Positions 1 through 8,651 of a stretch of 64,000 nt of DNA are shown here, piece by piece (the first letter of the stretch is position 1; every line of letters starts with the position of its first letter). The notes beneath the pieces are model-generated. The model had not been told where the DNA came from. It was given only the letters and a program-made list of their open reading frames with translations, and did not search any database. The translations under genes were made by a program, and so were the position numbers. The DNA lies in contig NZ_CP087588.1 in NCBI RefSeq assembly GCF_020985305.1, forward strand, positions 868,001-932,000, in the 5' to 3' direction. This DNA comes from Croceicoccus sp. Ery15 (GTDB taxonomy: Bacteria > Pseudomonadota > Alphaproteobacteria > Sphingomonadales > Sphingomonadaceae).

Positions 1-4
1 GATC

Positions 5-373
5 ATGACGACATTTTGGAGAAAGACGAAACTGGCGGCTGTTGCGTCGGTCTGTCTTGCCATTTCAAGTTTCGCGGCACCTGCTGCGGCGGAAATCCCG
101 CAGGTGGATGGCAAGCTCTGGGTGGAGTCCACGACTGAGCAGAAACAGGCCTATCTGGTCGGTGTGGTCAATCTGCTGGCCGTCAGCCAGGCGCTACGCG
201 AAAAGCGCGGCACCGCAGATGCCAGCGATCCCATGGCCCGCTATCTGGCGGCGGCGGATACGCAATCCATCGCCCAGATTCAGGCGCGGCTCGACAGCTA
301 TTACGCCAATTCGGCCAATTTGTCGGTTCCGGTGTTGGGCGCCCTGTGGCGCGCATCGGTCGCAGCGAGATAA
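5..373 (+). CDS. Hypothetical secreted protein
   Basis: Protein of 122 residues that I cannot assign to a family. Residues 1-29 look like a Sec signal peptide: basic start (RKTK), hydrophobic run, and an Ala-rich end APAAA before EIP. The mature part is short and probably helical, so a periplasmic location is inferred. The ATG lies five bases from the window edge, so its ribosome-binding site and any upstream partner cannot be seen. A glycine-zipper lipoprotein gene follows after 19 bases, suggesting co-transcription and an envelope role. Confidence 0.6.
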   Translation: MTTFWRKTKLAAVASVCLAISSFAAPAAAEIPQVDGKLWVESTTEQKQAYLVGVVNLLAVSQALREKRGTADASDPMARYLAAADTQSIAQIQARLDSYYANSANLSVPVLGALWRASVAAR

Positions 374-392
374 GGCGGGAAAGGATCGGATC

Positions 393-572
393 ATGACCAC
401 GAAGAGAAACAGCCGGATCGCAATCGTTGCCATGCTGGCCATCGTCATCGCGGCCTGCGCCACCACCAAGGGCGCAGCGGTCGGCGCAGGCATTGGCGCG
501 GTTGCAGGCGATGCAGGCAAGGGTGCCGCCATTGGCGCTTCGGCAGGCGCGGTGATCGACATCATCGACTGA
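393..572 (+). CDS. Small glycine-zipper lipoprotein
   Basis: Protein of 59 residues. A basic N-terminus and hydrophobic stretch lead to a lipobox-like IAAC with Cys at residue 22. Then comes a glycine/alanine zipper with alternating GA(A)xGAGIGAxAG segments, as in YMGG-like or OmpA-like glycine-zipper proteins of the outer membrane. The ATG at 393 was preferred to an upstream in-frame start inside the previous gene because AAGGA sits about seven bases before it and the signal sequence begins there. Probably an operon with the preceding secreted protein; a hairpin terminator follows. The exact role is unknown. Confidence 0.7.
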   Translation: MTTKRNSRIAIVAMLAIVIAACATTKGAAVGAGIGAVAGDAGKGAAIGASAGAVIDIID

Positions 573-596
573 CCGGCACAGGAAACATCCCCCGGA

Positions 597-636
597 GCGG
601 TGCAGGTTTTGCCACGGCCTGCACCGCTTTCCGTTT
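597..636 (+). terminator. Rho-independent terminator
   Basis: A 10-bp perfect stem GCGGTGCAGG/CCTGCACCGC with an 11-base loop is followed by TTTCCGTTT. It lies just after the glycine-zipper lipoprotein stop. The rest of the 267-base gap up to 839 shows no convincing gene. Confidence 0.7.
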
Positions 637-839
637 GGCAGGTTTGAACAGACTGTCGAACCGGAATCGGACTTGGCAGCGCATGGGTTTGGGGTGACGG
701 ATGCATCGGTTCGTCGCTGGTCAGGCACAAGTGCCTCATTTCGGCCCCGATTAAGGCACGAGGCAGCCGTCAGGGCGTTGAAAACGGGGCAGGGCAGCGG
801 AATTTCTTGTCGTGTAGTTGCGACAAGGAGTTCGAGATT

Positions 840-1226
840 ATGAAAAAGACGACTTTATTCGCCGCCGCCATGGCCACCGCCATCGCCGCCCCCGCCATGG
901 CCCAGGAAGCGACCGATCACGCAAGCCAGGCCATGGATGCTCCGGCTGAATCCGCACCGGCCGCACCGGCCCCCGCGCAAGCCGCTACGGCGGTCACCGA
1001 TGCCGAGGTAGACAGCTTTGCGGCTGCCGTGGTCGACATCCAGAAGATCGACGCCGATGCGACAATCGCGGACGAGGAAAAGCAGGCGCAAATGGTGGCC
1101 ACGGTCGGCGAACACGGCCTGACCCCGCAGCGCTTTAACGAGATCAGCACCCAGACGCAGAGCGACCCGGCCCTGCAACAGCGGGTGCAGGTCGCGATGA
1201 GCGCTCTGGCGCCCCCGGCGGGCTAA
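840..1226 (+). CDS. DUF4168 domain secreted protein
   Basis: Protein of 128 residues with a clear signal peptide (MKKTTLFAAAMATAIAAPAMA, cleavage after AMA) and an Ala/Pro-rich linker. A DUF4168-type C-terminal domain follows, recognisable by FAAAVVDIQKID, a central helix, and GLTPQRFNEI near the end. The ATG at 840 was chosen because AAGGAG lies nine bases upstream; an upstream in-frame start gives a non-signal prefix (MSCSCDKEFEI). DUF4168 proteins are periplasmic and of unknown function. It is single and convergent with the next gene. Confidence 0.8.
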   Translation: MKKTTLFAAAMATAIAAPAMAQEATDHASQAMDAPAESAPAAPAPAQAATAVTDAEVDSFAAAVVDIQKIDADATIADEEKQAQMVATVGEHGLTPQRFNEISTQTQSDPALQQRVQVAMSALAPPAG

Positions 1227-1305
1227 TCGGGACAATGCTTTTTGGAGCGCGGCCCCGCTCACACCGGCCCGCTCCAGCTTTCGCGAACCCAACCTTCGCG
1301 AAACC

Positions 1306-1342
1306 GAACGGGCGTCCCGCCGATCAGGCGGGGCGTCCGTTC
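1306..1342. terminator. Bidirectional terminator-like hairpin
   Basis: A near-perfect 16-bp stem (GAACGGGCGTCCCGCC with GGCGGGGCGTCCGTTC, loop GATCA) lies between the convergent DUF4168 and NTF2-like genes. There is no strong T tract, so intrinsic termination is inferred from stem strength and position. Confidence 0.5.
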
Positions 1343-1357
1343 CTTGCATTCGGAGAA

Positions 1358-1939
1358 TTAACCGGCGGGGACAGTGGAGGCCTGTTCGTTGATTTCCACC
1401 GCAGCGTCGCTGACAGGGGCAGCCTCGGCAGCAGGGAGTGCGACATTATACTCTGAAACGATCTTCCAAAGACCGTCGGTCTGGCGCTGCCAAACCGACT
1501 GGCTGGTGCTTTGGATGGAAACCGGATTGTCGGGACTGGTGCTGGTGAGTGAGATCTTGGCAGTGGTCACAGCAAAATCCGCGCCTGCCGATACCCAGGT
1601 CTGGGTGGGGATGACAACCATCGTCACGCTGTCATCGCCCAGCAGCGAGGCGTAGTTCGCGCGGATCGAGGCAAGGTCGGCCAAGGGGCCGGCATCGGGA
1701 ATGACTAGCGTGGCATTAGGCGCATAGACGGACACAGCCCCGTCCACATCGCGCTTGTTCAATGCGGCGATACGGGCGGCCTGTGCCTCCTTGATCGATG
1801 CGGCGGCCTTGGCCGGATCGGGCGCTTCCTTGGCCGGTTGTTCGAGGACGGTGACTTCATCGGCCTTATCGCATGCCGAAAGGGCCGTCAGCGACAGCCC
1901 CAAAACGCAGGCCAAGGCCATGCGGTTACCCAATGTCAT
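1358..1939 (-). CDS. NTF2-like (SnoaL/DUF4440-type) lipoprotein
   Basis: Protein of 193 residues with a lipoprotein signal (LTALSAC, Cys at residue 23) and a ketosteroid-isomerase-like fold. It shows the usual pattern of this family: an N-terminal helix ending RIAALNKRDVDGAVSVYAPNATLVIPDAGP, then a strand set finishing VWQRQTDGLWKIVSEYN. Members bind small hydrophobic ligands or act as scaffold or isomerase domains; no specific substrate can be read. It is single and convergent with the DUF4168 gene. Confidence 0.75.
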   Translation of the reverse strand: MTLGNRMALACVLGLSLTALSACDKADEVTVLEQPAKEAPDPAKAAASIKEAQAARIAALNKRDVDGAVSVYAPNATLVIPDAGPLADLASIRANYASLLGDDSVTMVVIPTQTWVSAGADFAVTTAKISLTSTSPDNPVSIQSTSQSVWQRQTDGLWKIVSEYNVALPAAEAAPVSDAAVEINEQASTVPAG

Positions 1940-2024
1940 TCAAATCTCTCCTGCACGCCCCATCCCCGGCGGCGTTGCTGTCATAGGAAAGCGCCAAACG
2001 CCCGTCTGTTCCCTGTAGCCACGC

Positions 2025-3401
2025 TTAGCGAACCGTTTCGGTTTCTTCGATCATTTTTACGAATTTTTCGCGCCACCAGTGCACATCCTCGCGCTCCACA
2101 CCATCGCGCAGGGTCTTGAATCGGGCCTTGCGTTCGGACAGCGGCATTTTCAACGCACGCTGGATGGCATCGGCCACTTCTTCTGGCGCATAGGGGTTGA
2201 CTAACAAAGCATCCGACATTTGCGCGGCTGCACCGGCAAACCGCGACAGGACAAGGACCCCCGGGTCCTCGGGATCTTGCGCCGCGATATATTCCTTGGC
2301 GACAAGATTCATGCCGTCGCGCAGCGGTGTGACAAGGCCGACCCGCGCGGCACGATACAGCGCGGTCAGCTCCTCGCGCCTGTAGCCGCGATTGACATAG
2401 CGGATCGGGGTCCAGTCTACCTCGGCAAACATACCGTTGATGCGGCCCGCCAACTCGTTCAGTTCCTCGCGGACATGGCGGTATTGTTCCACCTCGCCGC
2501 GCGAAGGCGGCGCAACCTGCACCAGCACGACCGAACGGTGCAATTCGGGGTGCGCGCTCAACATATGTTCAAAACTGACCAGGCGTTCCTGCAACCCCTT
2601 CGAATAGTCGAGCCGGTCGACCCCGACGATCATCGTCAACTGCCGCAGCGAAACGCGCATCCGTTCGGACAATTGATGCGCCAGTTCGGTTTCGCCGGAT
2701 TCGACGAAATTCTTGAAATCGATCCCGATCGGGCAGACGACCGCGCGCAGACGCTGGCCATCGACAGTAATGTAGTCGCCGTCGACGGTGCCGCCCAGTT
2801 CATTCTCGCAATAATGGCGGAAGCTTTCCAGCCATTCGCCGGTCTGGAACCCGACAACATCATAGCCGAACATCGACCGCACGAGCCGTTCGTGGTGCGG
2901 CAATGATACAAGCAGGCGCGTCGGCGGCCATGGCGTGTGAAGGAAAAAGCCAATCTTGTTCTTGATGCCGTGTTCGCGCAGCAGCGATGCCATGGGGATC
3001 AAATGGTAATCGTTGATCCAGATCGTGTCGTCCGGCTCGATCATCACATGCAGCGGCTCGGCAAAACGCTGGTTCACGCGTTCATATCCGGAACCGAAGC
3101 TGCGATTATATTTCGCAATGTCGATGCGGTAATGGAACAGCGGCCACAATGTGCGATTGGCAAAGCCGTTGTAATATTCCTCGACGTCCTGCGGCTCCAG
3201 ATCGACGACGGCCGATCGTACCCCATCGGCCTCTTCGAAACTGACCGAGCCGGTGAACTTCGAAACCTCTCGCCCCGACCAGCCGAACCATAAGCCACCG
3301 GATTCGCGCAAGGCGGCCTGCAATGCGACGGCAAGCCCCCCCTGCGATCCATCGGGGCTGGGCATCGAAACACGGTTCGAAACGACGATCAGGCGGCTCA
3401 T
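2025..3401 (-). CDS. otsA: Trehalose-6-phosphate synthase
   Basis: GT20 glycosyltransferase of 458 residues making trehalose 6-phosphate from UDP-glucose and glucose 6-phosphate in the cytoplasm. Visible family motifs are the N-terminal NRVSMP...GGLAVAL loop (9-27), GLWFGWSG (36-43), WPLFHYR (86-92), NDYHL (130-134), GFFLHTPWP (151-159), [10 protein letters not shown] (260-269) and [12 protein letters not shown] (361-372). Length is normal. It is the second gene of otsB-otsA: its ATG overlaps the otsB stop in an ATGA, so the two are translationally coupled. The pathway gives the osmoprotectant trehalose. Confidence 0.97.
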   Translation of the reverse strand: MSRLIVVSNRVSMPSPDGSQGGLAVALQAALRESGGLWFGWSGREVSKFTGSVSFEEADGVRSAVVDLEPQDVEEYYNGFANRTLWPLFHYRIDIAKYNRSFGSGYERVNQRFAEPLHVMIEPDDTIWINDYHLIPMASLLREHGIKNKIGFFLHTPWPPTRLLVSLPHHERLVRSMFGYDVVGFQTGEWLESFRHYCENELGGTVDGDYITVDGQRLRAVVCPIGIDFKNFVESGETELAHQLSERMRVSLRQLTMIVGVDRLDYSKGLQERLVSFEHMLSAHPELHRSVVLVQVAPPSRGEVEQYRHVREELNELAGRINGMFAEVDWTPIRYVNRGYRREELTALYRAARVGLVTPLRDGMNLVAKEYIAAQDPEDPGVLVLSRFAGAAAQMSDALLVNPYAPEEVADAIQRALKMPLSERKARFKTLRDGVEREDVHWWREKFVKMIEETETVR

Positions 3402-4192
3402 GGCATTCCCCCGTTACTATGCTCTGCCCCTTCGGACGCACCGGCCTGCAACGAACGTGCAAGCCATTCGTTCACCGCTGCGACTCCGCCCAGCACATGG
3501 CTGGCTTGGGTCGCGCGTTCCGAACCGACCAAAATCCCCGTGCCGCCGGCAGTTTCAACGGCACGGAAACCGTCTTCATCGGTCACATCGTCGCCGAGAA
3601 ACACGGGGCGATGTCCGTTGAACGGCGCCAGTTTCATCAATTCGCCGATTGCGGTGCCTTTGTCCACGCCGGGAACACGCAATTCGACCATGTCGTGCCC
3701 CCGTTGCAGGTGAAGCCGGTGGGCCTGCGCTAAATCTTCGGCAAGCGTGTGAGCGGCATCACGCTGTTCCGGTGCAAGGCGATAATGCAGCGCCGCGCCC
3801 AGAGGCTTGTCTTCGAACAATAATCCGGCCGCAGTATCGGCAAATAGCGTGAAATGTTTGCGTGCAATATCCAGACCTTCCGGTCGCGGCAGGAACTTGC
3901 GCGAGCCGCCTGCCAGACGCCATTCCGATCCGTGGCTGCCTGCTGCTGCCAACCTGCCCATGCCGAAACCGTCGAGCACTTCGATCGCTCTGCCGCTGAC
4001 CAATGCCAGTCGTCCGCCAAGCCGGTCGCTCAACGCGTGCAGCATATCGATCAGCCGGTCGGACACCTCGACCGCATCGGGCCGGTCGCAAAGCTCGACC
4101 AATGTGCCATCGAAATCAAGGAACAGCGCATCCGAACCGAAATCCAGCAGCGGAGGTTCGGAAAGCGGAGGATCGTTGTTCTCTGGTGTCAC
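3398..4192 (-). CDS. otsB: Trehalose-6-phosphate phosphatase
   Basis: HAD-superfamily phosphatase that converts trehalose 6-phosphate to trehalose. HAD motif I is LFLDFDGTL (about 23-31). VSGR and SHGSE follow at about 65-68 and 86-90, and motif IV is GDDVTDEDGF (about 200-209). The frame stays open upstream, but I place the start at GTG 4192, giving 264 residues, a normal OtsB size. Longer versions would run into the preceding nucleotidyltransferase gene and add non-conserved sequence. Stop and otsA start overlap as ATGA. It lies 73 bases after the nucleotidyltransferase and could share its transcript, but functional linkage is not implied. Confidence 0.93.
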   Translation of the reverse strand: MTPENNDPPLSEPPLLDFGSDALFLDFDGTLVELCDRPDAVEVSDRLIDMLHALSDRLGGRLALVSGRAIEVLDGFGMGRLAAAGSHGSEWRLAGGSRKFLPRPEGLDIARKHFTLFADTAAGLLFEDKPLGAALHYRLAPEQRDAAHTLAEDLAQAHRLHLQRGHDMVELRVPGVDKGTAIGELMKLAPFNGHRPVFLGDDVTDEDGFRAVETAGGTGILVGSERATQASHVLGGVAAVNEWLARSLQAGASEGAEHSNGGMP

Positions 4193-4265
4193 CCGTTTGA
4201 TTTGGCCGCTGGGGGCTGTGGGGTCAACCCTTGGTGCTGCAATTGCGAAGGCGGAATAGCGTGGC

Positions 4266-5498
4266 TCAATCGTTTTTGCGAAGCCAAGCCAGCATGCGGG
4301 CATCTCGATCCGCTGCTGCGCGTAGATCACGATTGCCGGCGGCGGCCAGGTAATTGCGTCCGCGCCTCCATGCCCATGCGGGATATGCGCTCCACCGGCG
4401 GTGGTCATTCGACGAAGACCCCGCAATCTCGGCCAGTTTCTGCGGATCGGGCTGCAGCATTTTGGCCATGGCTGCCAATGGACCGGTTCCCGCCTGCTCG
4501 ATGTTCAACCGCCGGAAGAGGGCGCGTTGTTCGACTTCGGCAGGTATCTGAAACATCGCTTCCATTGCGGTGGGCACAAATGCTTTGGCATTCTCTATAC
4601 GCGCTTCCAGCCATGGAGGCAGTGACAGTGGACCCGCGGTGCGTGCAATCGCCAGTAACAGGGCGAGCGGGCGGCCAAGCGAGAGCCGATCTGCCATCTC
4701 GACCGCCAGATGACGGTCAAGGTCCGGATGGTGCCAAAGCCGATGAACATCGCTGATGGTCAGAGGCCCGTTGTCGAAACAATTATGCAGCGTGGCATGT
4801 ACCGTGAGGTGCATTAAATTCGCCAGCGGCGCGGACAGATGGCACGTCTTGCCGCCGGCCGTGACCGATTGCGCCGTTTCCATCAGCATGGCGCAGATTG
4901 CAGCATCTCCTTCCCATCCGCGGGAATAGATGCGGTGGTGTATCTCAACCGTGACATTGTGACGGTCCGACACCAGTTCGGGCAATTGATGGTTGAATTC
5001 GGTGCCGTATTCCTTGGCCCATGGTGCGCGCGAGAAACCGTTTTGCTGCAACAGATAATGCGCCTCTGCCGCACGGTCGGAGGGCACAAGGACATCGATA
5101 TCGCGCAACGGCCGCATGGCAGGTTGCGGATAGACCGTGAAGGCCAGCGCCGCCCCTTTCAACGCGACATTGGCGATCCCTCTGCTGTCGAGCAATTCGG
5201 CAACTCGCCCCAGAACCAGTCTTTGTTCAAGCCCATAGAGCGATTGCCTTCGATAGAGGTCACCCAGCCGCGCCCCGATCAGGGCGGGAACGCCTAGCCG
5301 GTTGTCCGCGATATGCCGGTGCAGCAAATTCGCCGTCCGCGTCCGCACGGCGATGGCTTCCAAAGCGTTCCAGCCGTGTGCGTCCAATGCGGCGAAACAG
5401 GCATTGGCCGGCGGACTGCCGCCGCACAAGGCCGTGATGATCCGCTCGGCTTCGGCGTGGCGGGGCACGGAATAGGTCCAGTCCGGAGTTTCAGCCAT
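4266..5498 (-). CDS. Nucleotidyltransferase of RiPP (lasso-type) cluster
   Basis: Protein of 410 residues of the putative nucleotidyltransferase family PF14907 (NTP_transf_5). The diagnostic block is ANVALKGAALAFTVYP (109-124) followed by MRPLRDIDVLVPS (128-140); the DID pair is the metal-binding signature of the polymerase-beta fold. Homologues are known in lasso-peptide clusters that also carry an HPr-kinase homologue, where they are thought to tailor the peptide; the reaction is not settled. Its start overlaps the end of the cyclase gene by eight bases, so it belongs to the same transcript and is the last cluster gene before otsB. Confidence 0.85.
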   Translation of the reverse strand: MAETPDWTYSVPRHAEAERIITALCGGSPPANACFAALDAHGWNALEAIAVRTRTANLLHRHIADNRLGVPALIGARLGDLYRRQSLYGLEQRLVLGRVAELLDSRGIANVALKGAALAFTVYPQPAMRPLRDIDVLVPSDRAAEAHYLLQQNGFSRAPWAKEYGTEFNHQLPELVSDRHNVTVEIHHRIYSRGWEGDAAICAMLMETAQSVTAGGKTCHLSAPLANLMHLTVHATLHNCFDNGPLTISDVHRLWHHPDLDRHLAVEMADRLSLGRPLALLLAIARTAGPLSLPPWLEARIENAKAFVPTAMEAMFQIPAEVEQRALFRRLNIEQAGTGPLAAMAKMLQPDPQKLAEIAGSSSNDHRRWSAYPAWAWRRGRNYLAAAGNRDLRAAADRDARMLAWLRKND

Positions 5499-7452
5499 TG
5501 CGGCGGTCCCGATAACGCATCAGCCGCGCCGCCGTCAGTCCGCGGCCCACCGCGCTGAAAATTAGCGCCATTTCAGGTCCGCCGACCGAATTCTTACCGG
5601 ACCATTCGCGAAGGTTGCGCTCCATCCTCGGCAAATCGAACATTTGCGCCATGCGCGGATCGTTGGAAAGGCTTGCAATCTCGTCCAGCATTGCGGCGCG
5701 TTCCCGATTGAACCTGACCGGCCAATCGCTGCTTTGTATGCCGAAACTGGTATTGGTGCGAACCTGTTCGGGAATGCGCCCCTTTAACATGCGTCTCGCC
5801 AGCCAGCGCGTCTCCCCTTCGCGCAGATATTGATCGTCTGCGATCCCTGCCGTCAGTTCGAACAAGGGGCGGTAGGCAAGCGGAGAGCGTGTTGGGACGC
5901 CATATAGCAGTTCATATGCCAAGGTGATGTCGGCACCGTCGTTTTCGCCCATTGCCAGTGTAGCGGCGCGCCAGTCCATTGCGCTGGGAAGGTCGAGGAA
6001 CATCGGGTCATGACCCACAGCCTCGCTTCTTGCCAGCACGCCGTGATCCTCTGCAAAACCGGCGCGCAGTGGGCACCAGCTTTCGAAAGGATCGGGGGTT
6101 TTGCCTCGCAAGCGGCGCAGGCGTTGACGCAACTTGATCGGCAACTGCGGCATGATCGCGTGGCTGAAAAATCGCGCGATATGCGAACGCTTGCCGCCCA
6201 GCAAACCGATCTCGCGCCATGCGCGGACTATGCGGCCTTGCCGCATCCAGGTCGCGGGTCCGGTCAGACCGTCATAGCTGAAACCGTTATTCCCGAACCC
6301 GCCATCAAACACCACACCGTGTCCCGCCGCGGCGGCGCGGCGCAAGATCTCATGGCCCCAGTGCATATTGCCGCCGCCCATCGGCGCAATGCCGGTTAGC
6401 ATGAAAATCTTGTCTTCCTGATGCGTCAGGGGCAGATCGCCGGTATCGACAAATTCCAGCTCCACGCGACGATGCATGGTGGCAAAGGCGTGCGCCAATG
6501 ACGTTTCGTCACCATGCGCGGCAGGCCAGTCGAGCGGTTCGAAGCCGGCCTGAGGCACCCAGCAATAGGCCTTTAACGTGGCATCGTCTGGCAGGAAATC
6601 GAGCGTGAAACTGGCGACCGCCTGCGAATCAAGGCCGCCCGATAACTGGGTAGCCGGCTTGGCGAATCCTCCAGCTACCTCTTGCACTCCCTTTGCCATT
6701 TCGGCGGAAACCGCCTCTACATAGGCGTCATCGCTGTTGAGACGGACAGAAGGCAAATCGCGGATGGTCCAGAACCGTCTGCGGCGTGCGCCTTCCGGAT
6801 CGAGCCAAACGATCTCTCCGGTCGGAACACGGTCGATGTCGCGATACCAGCCTTGCCGACAGTCTCGAAAATTCAGGAACAGGGCATCGGCCAGCCGTTC
6901 TTCGTTCAGGGCATCGTCTGCGCCCGCAGCGATGGCGGCACGTGCGGTCGAAGCGGCAACAACGCGTCCGCGATCGGTCCACAGGTGCAAGGGCGGAGCA
7001 TTGATCGGCGATCGCGCAAGCCGCAGCCTGCGTTCGTCCGGATACCAACAGATCGCTGCGTAATATCCATTGATCCTGCTGTCGCAATCCGCGTTGAAAT
7101 GCGCCAAGGCAGCTGCGTATAGCGCGGCATCGTCCTGACCGGCGACAGCAGATGGCAGGGCCTGACGCAGGCTGTCACGATCGTACAAATCGCCGGCGAA
7201 CAGCACATGGGCACCGTCCGGTCCAACATGCGCACGCCACGGTCTGCCGCGTGCACCCGTTCGCGGCGGAGGCGCATCGCGCAATGGCGCGCGCGACAGC
7301 AGCAGGGCCGATGATGCCGTGGATGTTCCCACCGGTCCGCCATGCCCCAGCGCAAGCGAACTTGCCATGCGATCCCGCAAGACGGCATCGCCGGCGGGGT
7401 TCCAGCTTCCGTCGGCCAGGTCGACAGCGGCAGCGATCAGCAAAGCCCCCAT
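5491..7452 (-). CDS. Asparagine-synthetase-like macrolactam synthetase (lasso C protein)
   Basis: Protein of 653 residues with the two-domain layout of class II asparagine synthetases. The N-terminal glutaminase-like half starts MGALLIAAAV and lacks the catalytic Cys at position 2, as in lasso cyclases (McjC type). The synthetase half has the intact PPi-loop SGGLDS (271-276). Lasso C proteins adenylate an Asp/Glu side chain of the core peptide and close the ring onto its N-terminus. Only six bases separate it from the B2 gene and it overlaps the nucleotidyltransferase gene. A true asparagine synthetase is unlikely given the missing Cys and the context. Confidence 0.87.
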   Translation of the reverse strand: MGALLIAAAVDLADGSWNPAGDAVLRDRMASSLALGHGGPVGTSTASSALLLSRAPLRDAPPPRTGARGRPWRAHVGPDGAHVLFAGDLYDRDSLRQALPSAVAGQDDAALYAAALAHFNADCDSRINGYYAAICWYPDERRLRLARSPINAPPLHLWTDRGRVVAASTARAAIAAGADDALNEERLADALFLNFRDCRQGWYRDIDRVPTGEIVWLDPEGARRRRFWTIRDLPSVRLNSDDAYVEAVSAEMAKGVQEVAGGFAKPATQLSGGLDSQAVASFTLDFLPDDATLKAYCWVPQAGFEPLDWPAAHGDETSLAHAFATMHRRVELEFVDTGDLPLTHQEDKIFMLTGIAPMGGGNMHWGHEILRRAAAAGHGVVFDGGFGNNGFSYDGLTGPATWMRQGRIVRAWREIGLLGGKRSHIARFFSHAIMPQLPIKLRQRLRRLRGKTPDPFESWCPLRAGFAEDHGVLARSEAVGHDPMFLDLPSAMDWRAATLAMGENDGADITLAYELLYGVPTRSPLAYRPLFELTAGIADDQYLREGETRWLARRMLKGRIPEQVRTNTSFGIQSSDWPVRFNRERAAMLDEIASLSNDPRMAQMFDLPRMERNLREWSGKNSVGGPEMALIFSAVGRGLTAARLMRYRDRRNG

Positions 7453-7458
7453 GGCCGG

Positions 7459-7920
7459 TTAACGGTCAAGCATGGCCGGCGTGACCAACGGGCCGCCTGC
7501 CACCACCAGCAGCGAATGATAGCTTGTCCGGTCGCAGTGGCCGATCAGGATCGTGTCGTTGCATTCGACCCACGCGTGGTAATCGTCTGCACCGGACCGC
7601 CCCCCCTTGCGCATGGCGATCACCAGACAGGCTGGCAGGCCACGGCGTCGAAGCATCCATTGCAAGGCCATCGCGCGCGGCAGGCATTTGGTGTGCAACG
7701 GCAGCCGTTGTGCCGCGCGTTCCACTTGTCGTGCCAGCTTTGCCGCGCGCGCGGCACCGTCGGATGGCAGTGTAGAATGCGGGCCAAGATCTGGTTTGCC
7801 AATAATTGTGCCCAGACTGCCACGCCAATGCTTTAGCTTGATATGATCGACCAGAAAGCGTGCAACGGGCAGCAAGGCCATGGCTTCAATCGTCAGCAAT
7901 CGTGATGCGAGCCGCGTCAT
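7459..7920 (-). CDS. Lasso-type B2 leader protease (transglutaminase-like)
   Basis: Transglutaminase-fold cysteine protease related to McjB C-terminal and B2 proteins, which cut the leader from lasso precursors. The catalytic region is clear: KCLPRAMALQWMLRRRGL (Cys79) and DDYHAWVECND (His115, with a nearby acid). ATG 7920 gives 153 residues, a normal B2 length, beginning MTRLASRLL. The frame remains open further upstream but that part overlaps the PqqD gene in another frame. No strong ribosome-binding site is visible, so the start is less certain than the domain. It lies between the RRE protein and the cyclase. Confidence 0.87.
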   Translation of the reverse strand: MTRLASRLLTIEAMALLPVARFLVDHIKLKHWRGSLGTIIGKPDLGPHSTLPSDGAARAAKLARQVERAAQRLPLHTKCLPRAMALQWMLRRRGLPACLVIAMRKGGRSGADDYHAWVECNDTILIGHCDRTSYHSLLVVAGGPLVTPAMLDR

Positions 7921-7993
7921 GCTTGCAGGATTGTCACCAGGTTGCGGTCGGATCAATCGGATCGCGCCTGTAATCGACGGTAAACCGCAGAAA

Positions 7994-8278
7994 TTAGCCG
8001 TTTGCAGAACCTGCGAAGCGTGCAAAGCCGGCTTCGACAAGGCTGTCCGCGAATTGCCTGACACTTTCGCGGGCTTGTCTCGCTTCGACCTCGTATTCCG
8101 AACACAAAGCAGCGGCGATGGCGTCAAGATCGCTTTCCCTGTCAAGCATGGTCCAGATCCGCAGGCCAACATCCTTGAGTGCAAAGAAGCGACCGCTATC
8201 GACGTCGATCAGCATTAGCTCGTCATCGATCGGACTGGCTTCGAAACGTTCAGGCCTTTTGAATAGTCTGTTCGCCAT
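7994..8278 (-). CDS. PqqD-family RiPP recognition element (B1)
   Basis: Protein of 94 residues of the PqqD/RRE fold. It shows the pattern FEASPIDDELMLIDVDSGRFFALKDVGLRIWTML followed by a helical part ending SVRQFADSLVEAGFARF. Stand-alone proteins of this type (lasso B1) bind the precursor leader and present it to the B2 protease and cyclase. The ATG lies directly after a TAA stop of a small upstream frame (TAATATGG), which would allow translational coupling. It is followed by the B2 and C genes in the usual B1-B2-C order. Confidence 0.87.
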   Translation of the reverse strand: MANRLFKRPERFEASPIDDELMLIDVDSGRFFALKDVGLRIWTMLDRESDLDAIAAALCSEYEVEARQARESVRQFADSLVEAGFARFAGSANG

Positions 8279-8279
8279 A

Positions 8280-8525
8280 TTAGCCGTTTACAGGAAATGT
8301 CCGCACGAAGGAATTGGTGAAGCCGTCGACCGGGCTGTCGATTATCAAAACGGCCTTGGATGGAATGTCTGAATCTGACGGCATAAGTCTGACGGCCCAT
8401 ATCAAGTCTGTCGGTCTGCACGATTTCGAAACCGGAACCGAGAGACGGGACAAATGCCGTCGCAAATTCGTGCGACTTGCCATTGCCTTGCCAGACTTGC
8501 CGTAAACATCAATCAATTGGGGCAA
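8280..8525 (-). CDS. Doubtful small ORF in the RiPP cluster
   Basis: An open frame of 81 codons from a TTG, or 67 from the internal ATG at 8483, lies in an otherwise gene-free gap between precursor and PqqD gene. I recognise no family. The C-terminal part reads AVLIIDSPVDGFTNSFVRTF. For: its TAA is two bases before the PqqD ATG. Against: no good ribosome-binding site, no leader signature and no clear codon bias. It may instead be untranslated leader or a decayed gene. The 369-base gap 8283-8651 holds nothing else I can support. Confidence 0.25.
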   Translation of the reverse strand: MPQLIDVYGKSGKAMASRTNLRRHLSRLSVPVSKSCRPTDLIWAVRLMPSDSDIPSKAVLIIDSPVDGFTNSFVRTFPVNG

Positions 8526-8651
8526 AGCCCGATCTCAGGCTGCGCCGTCATCGTCGCGGCATTCTATAGCTTGCGCCAGCCCGGATATTCGAGACGAGAA
8601 CCGCGGCGGCAGCTGGCGAAAATCCGCCTGTGGCCTGCTGATCCGGACCTC

